From an uncultured Verrucomicrobia subdivision 3 bacterium (GTDB lineage Bacteria; Verrucomicrobiota; Verrucomicrobiae; Limisphaerales; UBA11358), in the NCBI GenBank assembly GCA_903921455.1, contig CAIXPZ010000253.1, positions 1 to 51,403 of the forward strand: DNA of 51,403 bases. The letters are read 5' to 3'. The notes beneath the pieces are model-generated. The model was not told the origin of the DNA, made no database searches, and saw only the letters and a program-made list of their open reading frames with translations. The translations under genes were made by a program, and so were the position numbers. Positions 17,049 to 24,601 of the stretch are shown in pieces. Position 1 is the first letter of the stretch; each line of letters opens with the position of its first letter.

Positions 17049-18299
17049 TCACGGTGAGGAAACGGCCCCGGCGGATTCCACCTGCACCCGCCCATCCGGG
17101 GTGACGGTGTAGGGAAAACGCGCCTGACACCCGTCACCCACATTCAGATGCTGGCCGCTGGCGCAAAGGAGGACGAGGCGGATTTCACCGGGCTTGCGTG
17201 ATTTGGGCAGGGAGGCGAGGTCGAACGAGAACGTGTTTTTCGGTCCGATGGTTCCGGCGTAGCTCACCGCGTCGTAATCATTCCCGCCGGCGGGATCCAG
17301 ATAAGCCACCACGCCATACACGGGCTGGCTGGATTCAAACTGGCCGGTGATGGTCAACCGGCCGGCCGTCGCAATGAAATGGCAGTTGGTCACCGCGCTC
17401 TGCCATTTCGGGCTCAAGCCTTTGTCCACCCCCGAGAACAGCGGATTGGAGACCAGCCGCAAGGCATGCGCCAGCGTGATGAAGGAACCCTTGCCGTCGC
17501 CGCGCAATTCCTCGTGGAAATGCCGGTTCCCATCGCCCATGAGCGCATGGCCGCGGGTTTTCAGGTCGGCGGGGGTTTCGGCATTGTGCGGGAGCCCGAA
17601 CAGATGGCCAAGCTCGTGCGCGGTGCCACCGATGAAGATGGAATTATACCGGCCCAGGGTGATGTGGCCATACTGGCGGTCATTCACCCACTGATTGGTG
17701 TTTTGCAACTGGCGGGTGTCAAGCAGTTCCGAATCGAATTGCCAGCAGAAGCCGCTCCGGCAGTCGCCCGTGCCGCAATACGGACTGTTGTGCGACGTGT
17801 TGGTGCCGTCGTAATTACCCAGGCGCGTGAACACCACAACCTGGTTGGTGCGCAGCCCGATCCCCTCGGCGGCCAGCACTTTCTGGACGTCCCGACGGAT
17901 TTCGGTGGACGATTTCGCCTCGGAATATTCCGCGGCGGGATGCGCGCCTTTCACCAGATGGATGACCAGCCGGCCGTGCTCGTCCTGGGCGAGCGGAATG
18001 CCGGCGGAGGGCAAACCATACTGATGCAGTTGCGTCGCGTAGAAGGCGGAAATTTCTCCCAGCACCCGCTCCAAGCGGGCCTGATAATCCGGCGCGGGCG
18101 TGCGGTCGGACGGACAATAATAAGCCACGTGCAAAACCCGCTGGTTGCGCGGTTCACCCGCCTGATATTCCGCGAGCACTTTATTGGCAAAAATCACCCG
18201 CGCATCCTCGGCGGGGATGGGCTGGGGGTCGGCCGCTTTTGCCGACCGCCCGGCGAGCATCAGGGTTAGAACGGTTACCAATGGCATGATCAGGCGCAT
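17049..18299 (-). CDS. exported zinc metallopeptidase of unknown family (HExxHxxGxxH)
   Basis: Protein of 416 residues with a signal peptide (MRLIMPLVTVLTLMLAGRSA...). The middle holds HELGHLFGLPH with the three zinc ligands at about His228, His232 and His238, the long metzincin-type motif, and ALMGDG about 16 residues later could be the Met-turn. The region before it has Cys-containing NSPYCGTGDC and FCWQF segments that may form disulfides. The last ~120 residues look like a beta-rich accessory domain. The substrate is unknown. It is transcribed away from the oxidoreductase gene and lies 46 bp before the plsY start without overlap. I do not know a named family for it. Confidence 0.75.
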   Translation of the reverse strand: MRLIMPLVTVLTLMLAGRSAKAADPQPIPAEDARVIFANKVLAEYQAGEPRNQRVLHVAYYCPSDRTPAPDYQARLERVLGEISAFYATQLHQYGLPSAGIPLAQDEHGRLVIHLVKGAHPAAEYSEAKSSTEIRRDVQKVLAAEGIGLRTNQVVVFTRLGNYDGTNTSHNSPYCGTGDCRSGFCWQFDSELLDTRQLQNTNQWVNDRQYGHITLGRYNSIFIGGTAHELGHLFGLPHNAETPADLKTRGHALMGDGNRHFHEELRGDGKGSFITLAHALRLVSNPLFSGVDKGLSPKWQSAVTNCHFIATAGRLTITGQFESSQPVYGVVAYLDPAGGNDYDAVSYAGTIGPKNTFSFDLASLPKSRKPGEIRLVLLCASGQHLNVGDGCQARFPYTVTPDGRVQVESAGAVSSP

Positions 18300-18428
18300 C
18301 CGCCCACTTTAGCCAATTCCTGCAAAAAGCAAAACAATCGTTCGGCCCCCAATGTCCGGCCCACCACGCCGGCGGCCCGCTGGAGGAATTTCATTTTCCG
18401 CCGCGCCTTTCAGTGGCAAACTGCGCGC

Positions 18429-19460
18429 ATGGCAAAGATCAAAGTCGCCGTGCTCGGCACCGGCTCCCTCGGACAACATCACGCCCGCATCTATTCCGAA
18501 CTGCACGCGGCCGGCGCGGTGGAACTGACCGGCATTTATGACGCGCACGCGGAAACCGCCCGCAACATCGCCGCGAAACACAAGCTGCGCGTCTTCACCT
18601 CCATCACCGAAGCCGCCGACGCCAGCGACGCGCTGAACATCGTCACGCCCACGACGACGCATTTTGACATCGCCAAGCAATTGCTCGCGCAGGGCAAACA
18701 CGTCCTCGTCGAAAAGCCGATGACCGACAGTTCCGAGCAGGCCGCCGAATTGATCCAGATCGCGCAGCGCCACAACTGCGTCCTGCAGGTCGGCCACGTG
18801 GAACGCTTCAATCCCGTGTTCACCTTTCTCCAGGAAGTTGCCACCGAGCCAAAATTCATCGAGTGCCACCGCCTCTCGCCCTTTCCCGCCCGCTCCACCG
18901 ACATCGGCGTGGTGCTGGATCTGATGATCCACGACCTCGACGTCGTGCTCGCCTTTGTGAAATCGACGGTCACCAGCGTGGATGGCGTGGGCATTCCCGT
19001 GTTGAGCAAGAGCGAGGACATCGCCAACGTGCGCCTCCGCTTCGCCAACGGCTGCGTGGCCAACCTCACCGCAAGCCGCGTCAGCCCCGAGCGGATGCGC
19101 AAGATCCGCGTCTTCAGCGGCCCGAAGAATCCCTGTTACATCTCGCTCGATTACCGCGTGCAGGAGGGCTACATCTACCGCGTCGCCCGCGACGGCGAGG
19201 AGGAAAGCTCGCTGCTGAAGAAAATCATGGCCGCCAAGCTGGGCATCGGCAAAGACTCCGTCATCGTCAGCCAGTTTGCCGGGAAAAGGATTGTGCGCGA
19301 GCCGGTGCCCATCGCGAAAGACGAGCCGCTCAAATTGGAGCTGCAGCATTTCGTCGAATGCGTCCGTCAGAAGCAAACCCCCAAGGTCAGCGGCGCGTCC
19401 GCCAAGCTCGCCCTGGATCTGGCGTTTGAGATCACGCGGCAGATTCAGCAGACAAAGTAA
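18429..19460 (+). CDS. Gfo/Idh/MocA oxidoreductase of the lipid A neighbourhood
   Basis: Protein of 343 residues with an N-terminal NAD(P)-binding fold (GTGSLGQHHARI, about 9-20), the conserved EKPMT, and VGHVERFNPV. Family members oxidise or reduce sugars and inositols. Gfo proteins next to lpxA/lpxB are known in several Gram-negative groups; GnnA, which oxidises UDP-GlcNAc at C3 for diamino-sugar lipid A, is one. No GnnB aminotransferase gene lies in the window, so GnnA activity is a guess. lpxB would be its natural next neighbour, but a ~960-bp segment lies between. CAAACT stands 6 nt before the ATG (18417-18422), in line with other predicted leaderless starts here. Confidence 0.85.
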   Translation: MAKIKVAVLGTGSLGQHHARIYSELHAAGAVELTGIYDAHAETARNIAAKHKLRVFTSITEAADASDALNIVTPTTTHFDIAKQLLAQGKHVLVEKPMTDSSEQAAELIQIAQRHNCVLQVGHVERFNPVFTFLQEVATEPKFIECHRLSPFPARSTDIGVVLDLMIHDLDVVLAFVKSTVTSVDGVGIPVLSKSEDIANVRLRFANGCVANLTASRVSPERMRKIRVFSGPKNPCYISLDYRVQEGYIYRVARDGEEESSLLKKIMAAKLGIGKDSVIVSQFAGKRIVREPVPIAKDEPLKLELQHFVECVRQKQTPKVSGASAKLALDLAFEITRQIQQTK

Positions 19461-19485
19461 CCTCCAACAATTTAAAAAGAGTTTG

Positions 19486-19881
19486 ATGAGTACTTGGAGA
19501 AATAAAGCCTTGGAGTTGTTGCCAGAACATCGACTACTCATTGAAAACTCGGATAACCCGATGGCTTTATGGATCGATCTACATCTTTGTTTTGAAGACG
19601 CCTTCGCAGAATCAAAAAAAGATTTAGTGCGTCGATTTTTTGTTTATGCAAAATGGTGTTTAGACACACCAAAACAAGGCGGCTATTTATCAGATGTTGG
19701 AACAGCAGTAGCCCTCGCCTTCTACGAACATATCGTAATGGAACCTCGTATCCGAAATGATTTACATTTGTGGCTTTCCCCAGCTGAATTTTCAGCATTG
19801 GAAGAAATTTTTAAATACCACCTTACAGAAGGTGAATACGACGAGTTAAGAACCTCTTTTGTTGGTAAGATTAATTCGTGA
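19486..19881 (+). CDS. AT-rich small protein of unknown function inserted before lpxB
   Basis: Predicted soluble protein of 131 residues, mostly helical, acidic and aromatic, with a Trp near each end of the core (STWRNKALELLPEHR at the start, LWLSPAEFSALEEIF near the end). No signal peptide or membrane segment. I do not recognise a named family with certainty. The ATG at 19486 is preceded by AAAAAGAG, one of the few ribosome-site-like sequences in the window. Its base composition (about 40% GC) is far below its neighbours, which points to recent acquisition. Its TGA overlaps, as GTGA, the start of a relic of lpxB, so the source genome probably had this gene directly before an lpxB. Confidence 0.75.
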   Translation: MSTWRNKALELLPEHRLLIENSDNPMALWIDLHLCFEDAFAESKKDLVRRFFVYAKWCLDTPKQGGYLSDVGTAVALAFYEHIVMEPRIRNDLHLWLSPAEFSALEEIFKYHLTEGEYDELRTSFVGKINS

Positions 19882-19910
19882 AACCCAAAACCTTCCTGCT
19901 CATCGCCGGT
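19878..19910 (+). pseudogene. lpxB': relic of the lpxB 5' end (first 11 codons)
   Basis: The GTG at 19878 opens MKPKTFLLIAG, against MKPKTFMLIAG at the start of the intact lpxB 544 bp downstream. By eye, 27 of 31 aligned bases after the start codon's first positions agree; most differences are silent. Similarity stops exactly after the GGT codon, before the Glu of the family's AGEASGD motif; the frame then runs 11 more codons to a TAA at 19941-19943. The distance of 544 bp is not a multiple of three, so this is not an extended start of lpxB but a separate, diverged fragment. Confidence 0.8.
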
Positions 19911-19959
19911 CTGGCTCCGTATTTCAGGGTTTTCCTCAAATAATTAGGGATTTTGGCGT

Positions 19960-20265
19960 TTTTCCTGACGGGCAAAAGCATTTTCCCCATGGGCAAAGAC
20001 CATTTTCCCATGGGAATTTTGCTTTCTCCCATGGGCAAACACGTTTTCCTAATGGGAAAACGTCGCGAACTCATCAGTCCGCGACGTAAACTCACTAGGT
20101 TACAGCGTGTGCCCATCAGGAAATGGGGTTTGCCCGTGGGCAAACGCCGTGTGCCCACGGGGGAACAGCGTTTTCCCATTGGGAAATGGCGTTTGCCCAC
20201 GGGGTTTTGCCGTTTGCCCGTGGGAATTTTGCGTTTGCCCATGGGGAAACGGCGTTTGCCCGATC
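19960..20265. repeat. 21-bp palindromic tandem array (about 14 units)
   Basis: Units follow with a 21-bp period: 19960, 19981 (22 bp), 20003, 20024 (20 bp), 20044, two decayed units at 20066 and 20087, then 20108, 20129, 20150, 20171, 20192, 20213, 20234 and a partial one at 20255. Each has a palindromic core of the form TTTGCCC-RY-GGGCAAA, with variants TTTTCCC and GGGAAAA, and a ~5-nt GC-rich spacer ending in GCG or GCC. Twenty-one bp is two helical turns, so all cores face one side of the DNA. Because the period is seven codons and the core is palindromic, both strands are open and read as heptapeptides such as RLPMGKR; no start signal or codon bias supports translation. Flanks: lpxB relic on the left, lpxB on the right. 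Confidence 0.93.
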
Positions 20266-20421
20266 ATTCTCCGGGAGTGACCGAGGGGACGCGGCGCAAA
20301 CTTTTGGACGCTTCGGGCGATTTGATTGAGTGACCACGTCCGGCGGATCAAGGAATGCAATCCCGGAGCGACCCGGTGATTTTGCTCTGCGTCGGCGGGC
20401 CGGTGCGTTAAAATCCCGCCG

Positions 20422-21582
20422 TTGAAACCGAAGACTTTCATGCTCATCGCCGGTGAGGCGAGCGGGGATCTGCTCGCGGCGGAACTGGTGGCCGCGTTGC
20501 GAGAGCAATCCTCTATCCTCGATTCTCCAGCCGCGCCGCAGTTCTTCGGCGCGGGCGGACCGAAGATGGCCGCCGCCGGCGTGGCGCTGGCGTTTGATCT
20601 GACGCAGCATTCGGTCATCGGCATCACGGATGTGCTGAAAAACATCCTGAAGTTCCGCCGCTTGTTTCATCAGCTCCTCGCGCTCGCGATTGAACGCCAG
20701 CCCGACGTCATCATCGGCGTGGATTACGGCGGGTTTAACCTGCGCTTCGGCCAGGCGATCAAGCAATACGTCCGCGAGAATCCGTTTTCCCAGTGGGACC
20801 CGAAGATTGTGCAGTTCGTCTCGCCGCAGGTCTGGGCGTCGCGGCCGGGCCGCGCGGACAAACTGGCGCGGGACTATGATTTGCTGCTGAGCATCTTTCC
20901 GTTCGAGAAAGCCTGGTATGCCCAACGCGTGCCCAAGCTCCGCGTCGAGTTTGTCGGGCATCCGATGATCGAGCGCATGCCGAAGGAAGAATTGAGAATC
21001 CAGCCCCGGCCCACGGCCGCGCCGCTGCTGCTGCTGCTGCCCGGCAGCCGCAAGGGCGAATTGCAACGGCACCTGCCGGTGATGCTCGCGGCGGTGAAGC
21101 TGATCCGGGAACAACTGCCGGAAGCGAAGGCGAAAATGGTGCTGCCCAATCCGGCCCTGGTGGCCCTAGCCAAATCGCTCGGGGCGGACGTGGAAATCCA
21201 GATCGGCGAACTGCCCTGGGCCCTGGCGGAAGCCGAGGTCGCCCTCGCCTCGACCGGCACCGTGACGATGGAGTGCGCCTGCTTCGGCGTGCCGACGGTG
21301 ACCCTCTACAAAACCTCGTGGCTCACCTATCAGATCGCGCGGCGCATCGTGACGGTGAAATCGCTCACCATGCCGAACCTTCTCGCCGGCGAGACCGTGT
21401 ATCCGGAATTCATTCAAAACGACGCGACCCCGGAAAACCTGGCCCGCGCCGCCCGGGAACTCTTGCAGAACGAATCGCACCGGAAACAAATCAAGGCGCA
21501 GCTCGGCAAAATCATCGCCTCCCTCGGCGAACCCGGCGCGGCGGGCCGCGCGGCGGCGGCGGTCTTGAGCTTGTTCCCATGA
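20422..21582 (+). CDS. lpxB: lipid-A-disaccharide synthase
   Basis: Glycosyltransferase of family GT19, 386 residues, joining UDP-2,3-diacylglucosamine and lipid X to the lipid A disaccharide on the cytosolic face of the inner membrane. Seen: AGEASGD (10-16), VDYGGFNLRFG, YVSPQVWAS-like FVSPQVWASRPGR, LPGSRKGE, the STGTVTMECA block and KTSWLTYQIARR. Length is normal. The start is a TTG at 20422 (MKPKTFMLIAG); there is no better one, and the relic copy begins with GTG at the same codon. TAAAAT lies 7 nt upstream (20409-20414), so it may have its own promoter within the inserted segment. The stop overlaps the next start by 4 nt. Confidence 0.93.
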   Translation: MKPKTFMLIAGEASGDLLAAELVAALREQSSILDSPAAPQFFGAGGPKMAAAGVALAFDLTQHSVIGITDVLKNILKFRRLFHQLLALAIERQPDVIIGVDYGGFNLRFGQAIKQYVRENPFSQWDPKIVQFVSPQVWASRPGRADKLARDYDLLLSIFPFEKAWYAQRVPKLRVEFVGHPMIERMPKEELRIQPRPTAAPLLLLLPGSRKGELQRHLPVMLAAVKLIREQLPEAKAKMVLPNPALVALAKSLGADVEIQIGELPWALAEAEVALASTGTVTMECACFGVPTVTLYKTSWLTYQIARRIVTVKSLTMPNLLAGETVYPEFIQNDATPENLARAARELLQNESHRKQIKAQLGKIIASLGEPGAAGRAAAAVLSLFP

Positions 21583-21833
21583 AAGACCTGGCCGACCCGT
21601 TTTGGATCAAGTTCAAAGGACTGCTGTTCCTGCTCATCGGACTGGTCGCGGGTGTTTTGCTGGTGCTGGACAACCCGACGTGGCGAACCGCCGCCCTGCT
21701 CGTCCTGGCCATCTGGAGCTTCTGCCGGTTTTACTATTTCGCGTTTTACGTCATCGAGAAATACGTGGACCCCGGCCACAAGTTCTCCGGGCTGTTCGCC
21801 TTCATCCGCTATCTGCTCCAACGCCGGCGGTGA
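21579..21833 (+). CDS. small two-helix membrane protein after lpxB
   Basis: Protein of 84 residues: a short soluble start (MKDLADPFWIKFKG), two hydrophobic segments (about 15-31 and 38-58, the second rich in aromatics, FCRFYYFAFYVIEKY), and a basic C-terminal LLQRRR. The ATG lies in the ATGA overlap with the lpxB stop, so it is translationally coupled. Function is unknown; the position suggests a role with the lipid A enzymes at the inner membrane. The basic tail predicts a cytosolic C-terminus. Confidence 0.75.
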   Translation: MKDLADPFWIKFKGLLFLLIGLVAGVLLVLDNPTWRTAALLVLAIWSFCRFYYFAFYVIEKYVDPGHKFSGLFAFIRYLLQRRR

Positions 21834-21835
21834 TT

Positions 21836-21864
21836 TTGACTTTCCACCCCCTGACAGCTACCCT
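21836..21864 (+). promoter_or_regulatory. predicted leaderless promoter of the HIT gene
   Basis: TTGACT, a 17-nt spacer, TACCCT, then 6 nt to the ATG at 21871. It is the best match to a sigma-70 promoter among the start regions of this window. Confidence 0.6.
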
Positions 21865-21870
21865 GCACAG

Positions 21871-22362
21871 ATGGACTCATTGCACGCCCCGTGGCGGATC
21901 AAATACATCCTCGCGCCCAAGCCGGAGGAAAAAACCGGCCTGTTCACGCGCATTGCCCAGTCGTCCGACGACGTGGCCAACTACGTCGTCGTGCGCGACC
22001 GGACGTGCTATGCCCTGCTCAACCGCTATCCCTACAACGGCGGGCATCTCATGGTCGTGCCCTACAAGGAGGCCGCGGACTTGAACGGGTTGACCGACGC
22101 GGAAGGCGCGGACCTTTGGAATCTCGTCCGCCGCTGCACAAATGCGCTCAGCGCCGTGATGAAACCGGACGGATTCAACGTGGGCATCAACCTCGGCAAA
22201 GTCGCGGGCGCGGGCATCGCGGAACATCTGCACATCCACATCGTTCCGCGCTGGAGCGGCGACACGAATTTCATGCCCGTCATCGCCGATACCGGCGTGG
22301 TGCCCGACGCCCTGCTGGAGATCGCCGCCAAACTGCGGGCGGAACTGGCAAAGCCGGCTTAG
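21871..22362 (+). CDS. HIT family nucleotide hydrolase/transferase
   Basis: Protein of 163 residues with the histidine triad HLHIHIVPRW (His119, 121, 123) and the conserved NRYPYNGGHLMVVPY block. HIT proteins of this length and with this N-terminus act on dinucleoside polyphosphates (Ap4A phosphorylase-like) or nucleoside phosphoramidates; the substrate cannot be decided here. The ATG follows a good promoter-like sequence with no leader. The stop codon TAG is formed by the first bases of an intergenic repeat element, so the insertion of that element may have set the C-terminus. Confidence 0.9.
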   Translation: MDSLHAPWRIKYILAPKPEEKTGLFTRIAQSSDDVANYVVVRDRTCYALLNRYPYNGGHLMVVPYKEAADLNGLTDAEGADLWNLVRRCTNALSAVMKPDGFNVGINLGKVAGAGIAEHLHIHIVPRWSGDTNFMPVIADTGVVPDALLEIAAKLRAELAKPA

Positions 22363-22510
22363 CCACAGATGCACACAATAGAAACCACGATGGTGCTTCC
22401 GCAGAAATCGCGGATTCACGCAGATTCGATTCAAGCCGTTTTAATCGGCGAAAATCGGCGGCATCTGCGGATAAAATATATTTCCATCCGGGTTTCATCT
22501 GTGGCTAAAT
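22359..22510. repeat. intergenic inverted-repeat element (CCACAGATG type)
   Basis: TTAGCCACAGATG (22359-22371) and CATCTGTGGCTAA (22498-22510) are perfect 13-bp inverted ends of a 152-bp element. Inside are imperfectly matched parts such as CACGCAGATT and GCATCTGCGGAT. Elements with AGCCACAGATG ends are, from memory, common between genes in several phyla including Verrucomicrobia. It fills the whole gap between the HIT and phoH genes and includes the HIT stop codon. Confidence 0.75.
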
Positions 22511-22521
22511 TGAAATAAATT

Positions 22522-23487
22522 GTGGCTACTGAAACCCTGCATTACGAAAACGCGCGGTTCGCGCAGCAATTGTTCAATCACGAACCGCGCAATCTGGCGG
22601 CGCTCGAAACGGAACTCGGCGTCAAAGCCACCGCGCGCGAAGGCTGGATCAAGCTCGACGGCCCCGCCGAGGCGGTGGAACGCGCGAAACAGCTGTTTGC
22701 CTCGCTGCAAAACCTGTTGCAAGCCGGTTCGCCGGTGAAGAACCGCGAGTTCACCCACGCGCTGCAAGTCGTCAAACACGAGGGCGCGACGACCTTGAAA
22801 GACATGGTCAGCGACCGCGTGATGACGCACGAGCGCAAGCCGGCGGTGACCGCCAAAACGGTCGGGCAGAAGAAATACCTCGAAACCATCCGCAAGCACG
22901 ACATCACTTTCGGCATCGGCCCGGCGGGCACGGGCAAGACCTACCTGGCCGTGGCCATGGCCCTGGCCGCGCTGCGCGAAGGCGCGGTGTCGCGGATCAT
23001 TCTGACGCGGCCCGCCGTCGAGGCCGGCGAGGCGCTGGGCTTTTTGCCGGGCGATCTGCTGGAAAAGATCACGCCTTACCTGCGTCCCCTGCACGACGCG
23101 CTGCACGACATGCTGCCGGCCGATGAGATCGCCAAGCACATGGAGCGCGCCACGATTGAGATCGCGCCCCTCGCCTACATGCGCGGCCGAACCTTGAACG
23201 GCGCGTTCATCATCCTGGACGAGGCGCAGAATTCCACCACGGAGCAGATGCTGATGTTCCTCACGCGGCTCGGCCACGGCTCGAAGGCGGTCATCACCGG
23301 CGACGAGACGCAGATTGATTTGCCGTCGCACAAGCATTCCGGGCTGGCGGAAGCGCACCGCGCGCTGAAACACACGGAGGGCATCGGGATCATCGAATTT
23401 TCCAAGCGCGACGTGGTGCGGCATCCGCTGGTGCAGCGCATCATCGCGGCGTATGAACAGCATCGCGGCACGGCGAAAGCGGAATGA
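22522..23487 (+). CDS. phoH: PhoH-like ATPase
   Basis: Protein of 321 residues. The N-terminal ~110 residues are a KH-like region; the rest is the PhoH P-loop NTPase domain with GPAGTGKT (133-140), [18 protein letters not shown], the Walker B box FIILDEAQN and [11 protein letters not shown]. PhoH proteins of this kind (YbeZ) work with YbeY in 16S rRNA maturation and ribosome quality control, and ybeY is the next gene with a 4-nt overlap. The start is GTG at 22522, 11 nt after the repeat element; ATTGAAATAAATT before it offers no ribosome site. Length is normal. Confidence 0.94.
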   Translation: MATETLHYENARFAQQLFNHEPRNLAALETELGVKATAREGWIKLDGPAEAVERAKQLFASLQNLLQAGSPVKNREFTHALQVVKHEGATTLKDMVSDRVMTHERKPAVTAKTVGQKKYLETIRKHDITFGIGPAGTGKTYLAVAMALAALREGAVSRIILTRPAVEAGEALGFLPGDLLEKITPYLRPLHDALHDMLPADEIAKHMERATIEIAPLAYMRGRTLNGAFIILDEAQNSTTEQMLMFLTRLGHGSKAVITGDETQIDLPSHKHSGLAEAHRALKHTEGIGIIEFSKRDVVRHPLVQRIIAAYEQHRGTAKAE

Positions 23488-23957
23488 GCCTGACCCTCCT
23501 CAACCGCCAGCGGACAAAGCAGATTGAGGCGCACCGGCTCAAGCAAATCGTCGCCGCGTTGTTCGCGGAACTGGCAATCCCCGGGGCGGAACTGGGCATC
23601 ACCCTCGTCGGGGCCCAGGAAATGGCGCGGGTGAACCGGCAATTTCTCCAGCACGAAGGCTCGACGGACGTGATCACTTTTGATCATCGCGAGGACGGCG
23701 CGGGCGCCGGGCAGATCCATGGCGAGTTATACATCTGCGTGGACGACGCCGTGAAGCAGGCGAAAGAATTCGGCACCCACTGGCAGGCCGAACTCGTGCG
23801 CTACATCGTCCACGGCGTCCTGCACCTGCTGGGCTACGACGATTTGCAACCGGCCCGGCGGCGCAGGATGAAGCAGGAGGAAAACCGGCTAGTGCGGTTG
23901 TTGGACCGGCGGTTTGCTCTCGCGGAACAGTCGCCCCGCGGTAAAATGTCCGCATGA
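23484..23957 (+). CDS. ybeY: endoribonuclease YbeY with Asp for the third zinc ligand
   Basis: Protein of 157 residues with the fold and motifs of YbeY, the metal-dependent RNase for 16S rRNA 3'-end maturation. The family signature HGxLHLxGYDH reads HGVLHLLGYDD here: His110 and His114 are kept, but the third ligand (position 120) is Asp. VITFDHRED before it is normal. Asp or other residues at this place occur in some phyla, so it is probably active with altered metal binding. ATGA overlaps join it to phoH upstream and to the DUF502 gene downstream. Confidence 0.92.
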   Translation: MSLTLLNRQRTKQIEAHRLKQIVAALFAELAIPGAELGITLVGAQEMARVNRQFLQHEGSTDVITFDHREDGAGAGQIHGELYICVDDAVKQAKEFGTHWQAELVRYIVHGVLHLLGYDDLQPARRRRMKQEENRLVRLLDRRFALAEQSPRGKMSA

Positions 23958-24601
23958 GAAAATCAATTTTCGCGCGCTGGCGGGCGAGCTTCGCCGCGGG
24001 CCTCGCCGTCACGCTGCCGGCGATCATTTCCGTCGCGGCGATCATGTGGGTTTTCAAGACGGTGTCGAACCTCACCGATCTCCTGCTCTTTTTCGTCCCG
24101 AAAACGATCACGCACGAAGATGGCGGCAAGGGCGTCATCTATTGGTATTGGAGCCTCGTGGCGTTGCTGCTGGCGCTGGTGTTGATTTCCGTGATCGGCG
24201 TGCTGGCGCGGTATTACTTCGGCAAGCGGCTCATCGAATGGACGGACAACGCGATCATGCGCGTGCCGTTGCTGAACAAGGTTTACGGCGCGATCAAGCA
24301 GGTCAACGAGGCGTTTTCCGGCAACAAGAATTCCTTCAAGACCGTCGTGATGGTGGAATTCCCGCGCGAAGGCATGTATTCCATCGGCTTCATCACCAAC
24401 GAGCAGCACGGCGAAGTGCAGCAGAAGACCAAGGAAAAGGTCGTGGCGGTCTTCATCCCGACGACGCCGAATCCCACCTCGGGATTTCTCGTGCTCGTGC
24501 CGGAAGAAAAAGTGACCAAGCTCGATATGAACGTGGCCGACGGCATTAAATATATAGTCAGCCTCGGCTCCATCGCGCCGGAGCCGCTCACTAAAAAGTG
24601 A
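23954..24601 (+). CDS. DUF502 family membrane protein
   Basis: Protein of 215 residues with two membrane segments (about 15-33 and 68-90), then a ~120-residue soluble domain. Motifs of DUF502: GLAVTLPAIISVAAI near the start, NKVYGAIKQVNEAF, and PNPTSGFLVLVPEEKV near the end. Function is not established. It is coupled to ybeY by an ATGA overlap, and TAAAAT stands 6 nt before its ATG inside ybeY, which could add an internal leaderless transcript for it and recO. Confidence 0.9.
   Translation: MRKSIFARWRASFAAGLAVTLPAIISVAAIMWVFKTVSNLTDLLLFFVPKTITHEDGGKGVIYWYWSLVALLLALVLISVIGVLARYYFGKRLIEWTDNAIMRVPLLNKVYGAIKQVNEAFSGNKNSFKTVVMVEFPREGMYSIGFITNEQHGEVQQKTKEKVVAVFIPTTPNPTSGFLVLVPEEKVTKLDMNVADGIKYIVSLGSIAPEPLTKK

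Noticed and set aside
19276..19485. N-terminal extension of the AT-rich small gene into the oxidoreductase gene
   Set aside because: The extension is an out-of-frame shadow rich in Arg and Ser; the ATG at 19486 has a ribosome site and begins the AT-rich composition.
19960..20265. CRISPR array
   Set aside because: Units are contiguous at 21 bp with no unique spacers, and no cas genes are present.
19953..20333. Heptapeptide-repeat proteins on both strands of the 21-bp array
   Set aside because: Open frames follow from a period divisible by three and palindromic units; no ribosome site, and both strands look equally good, so the array is given as a DNA repeat.
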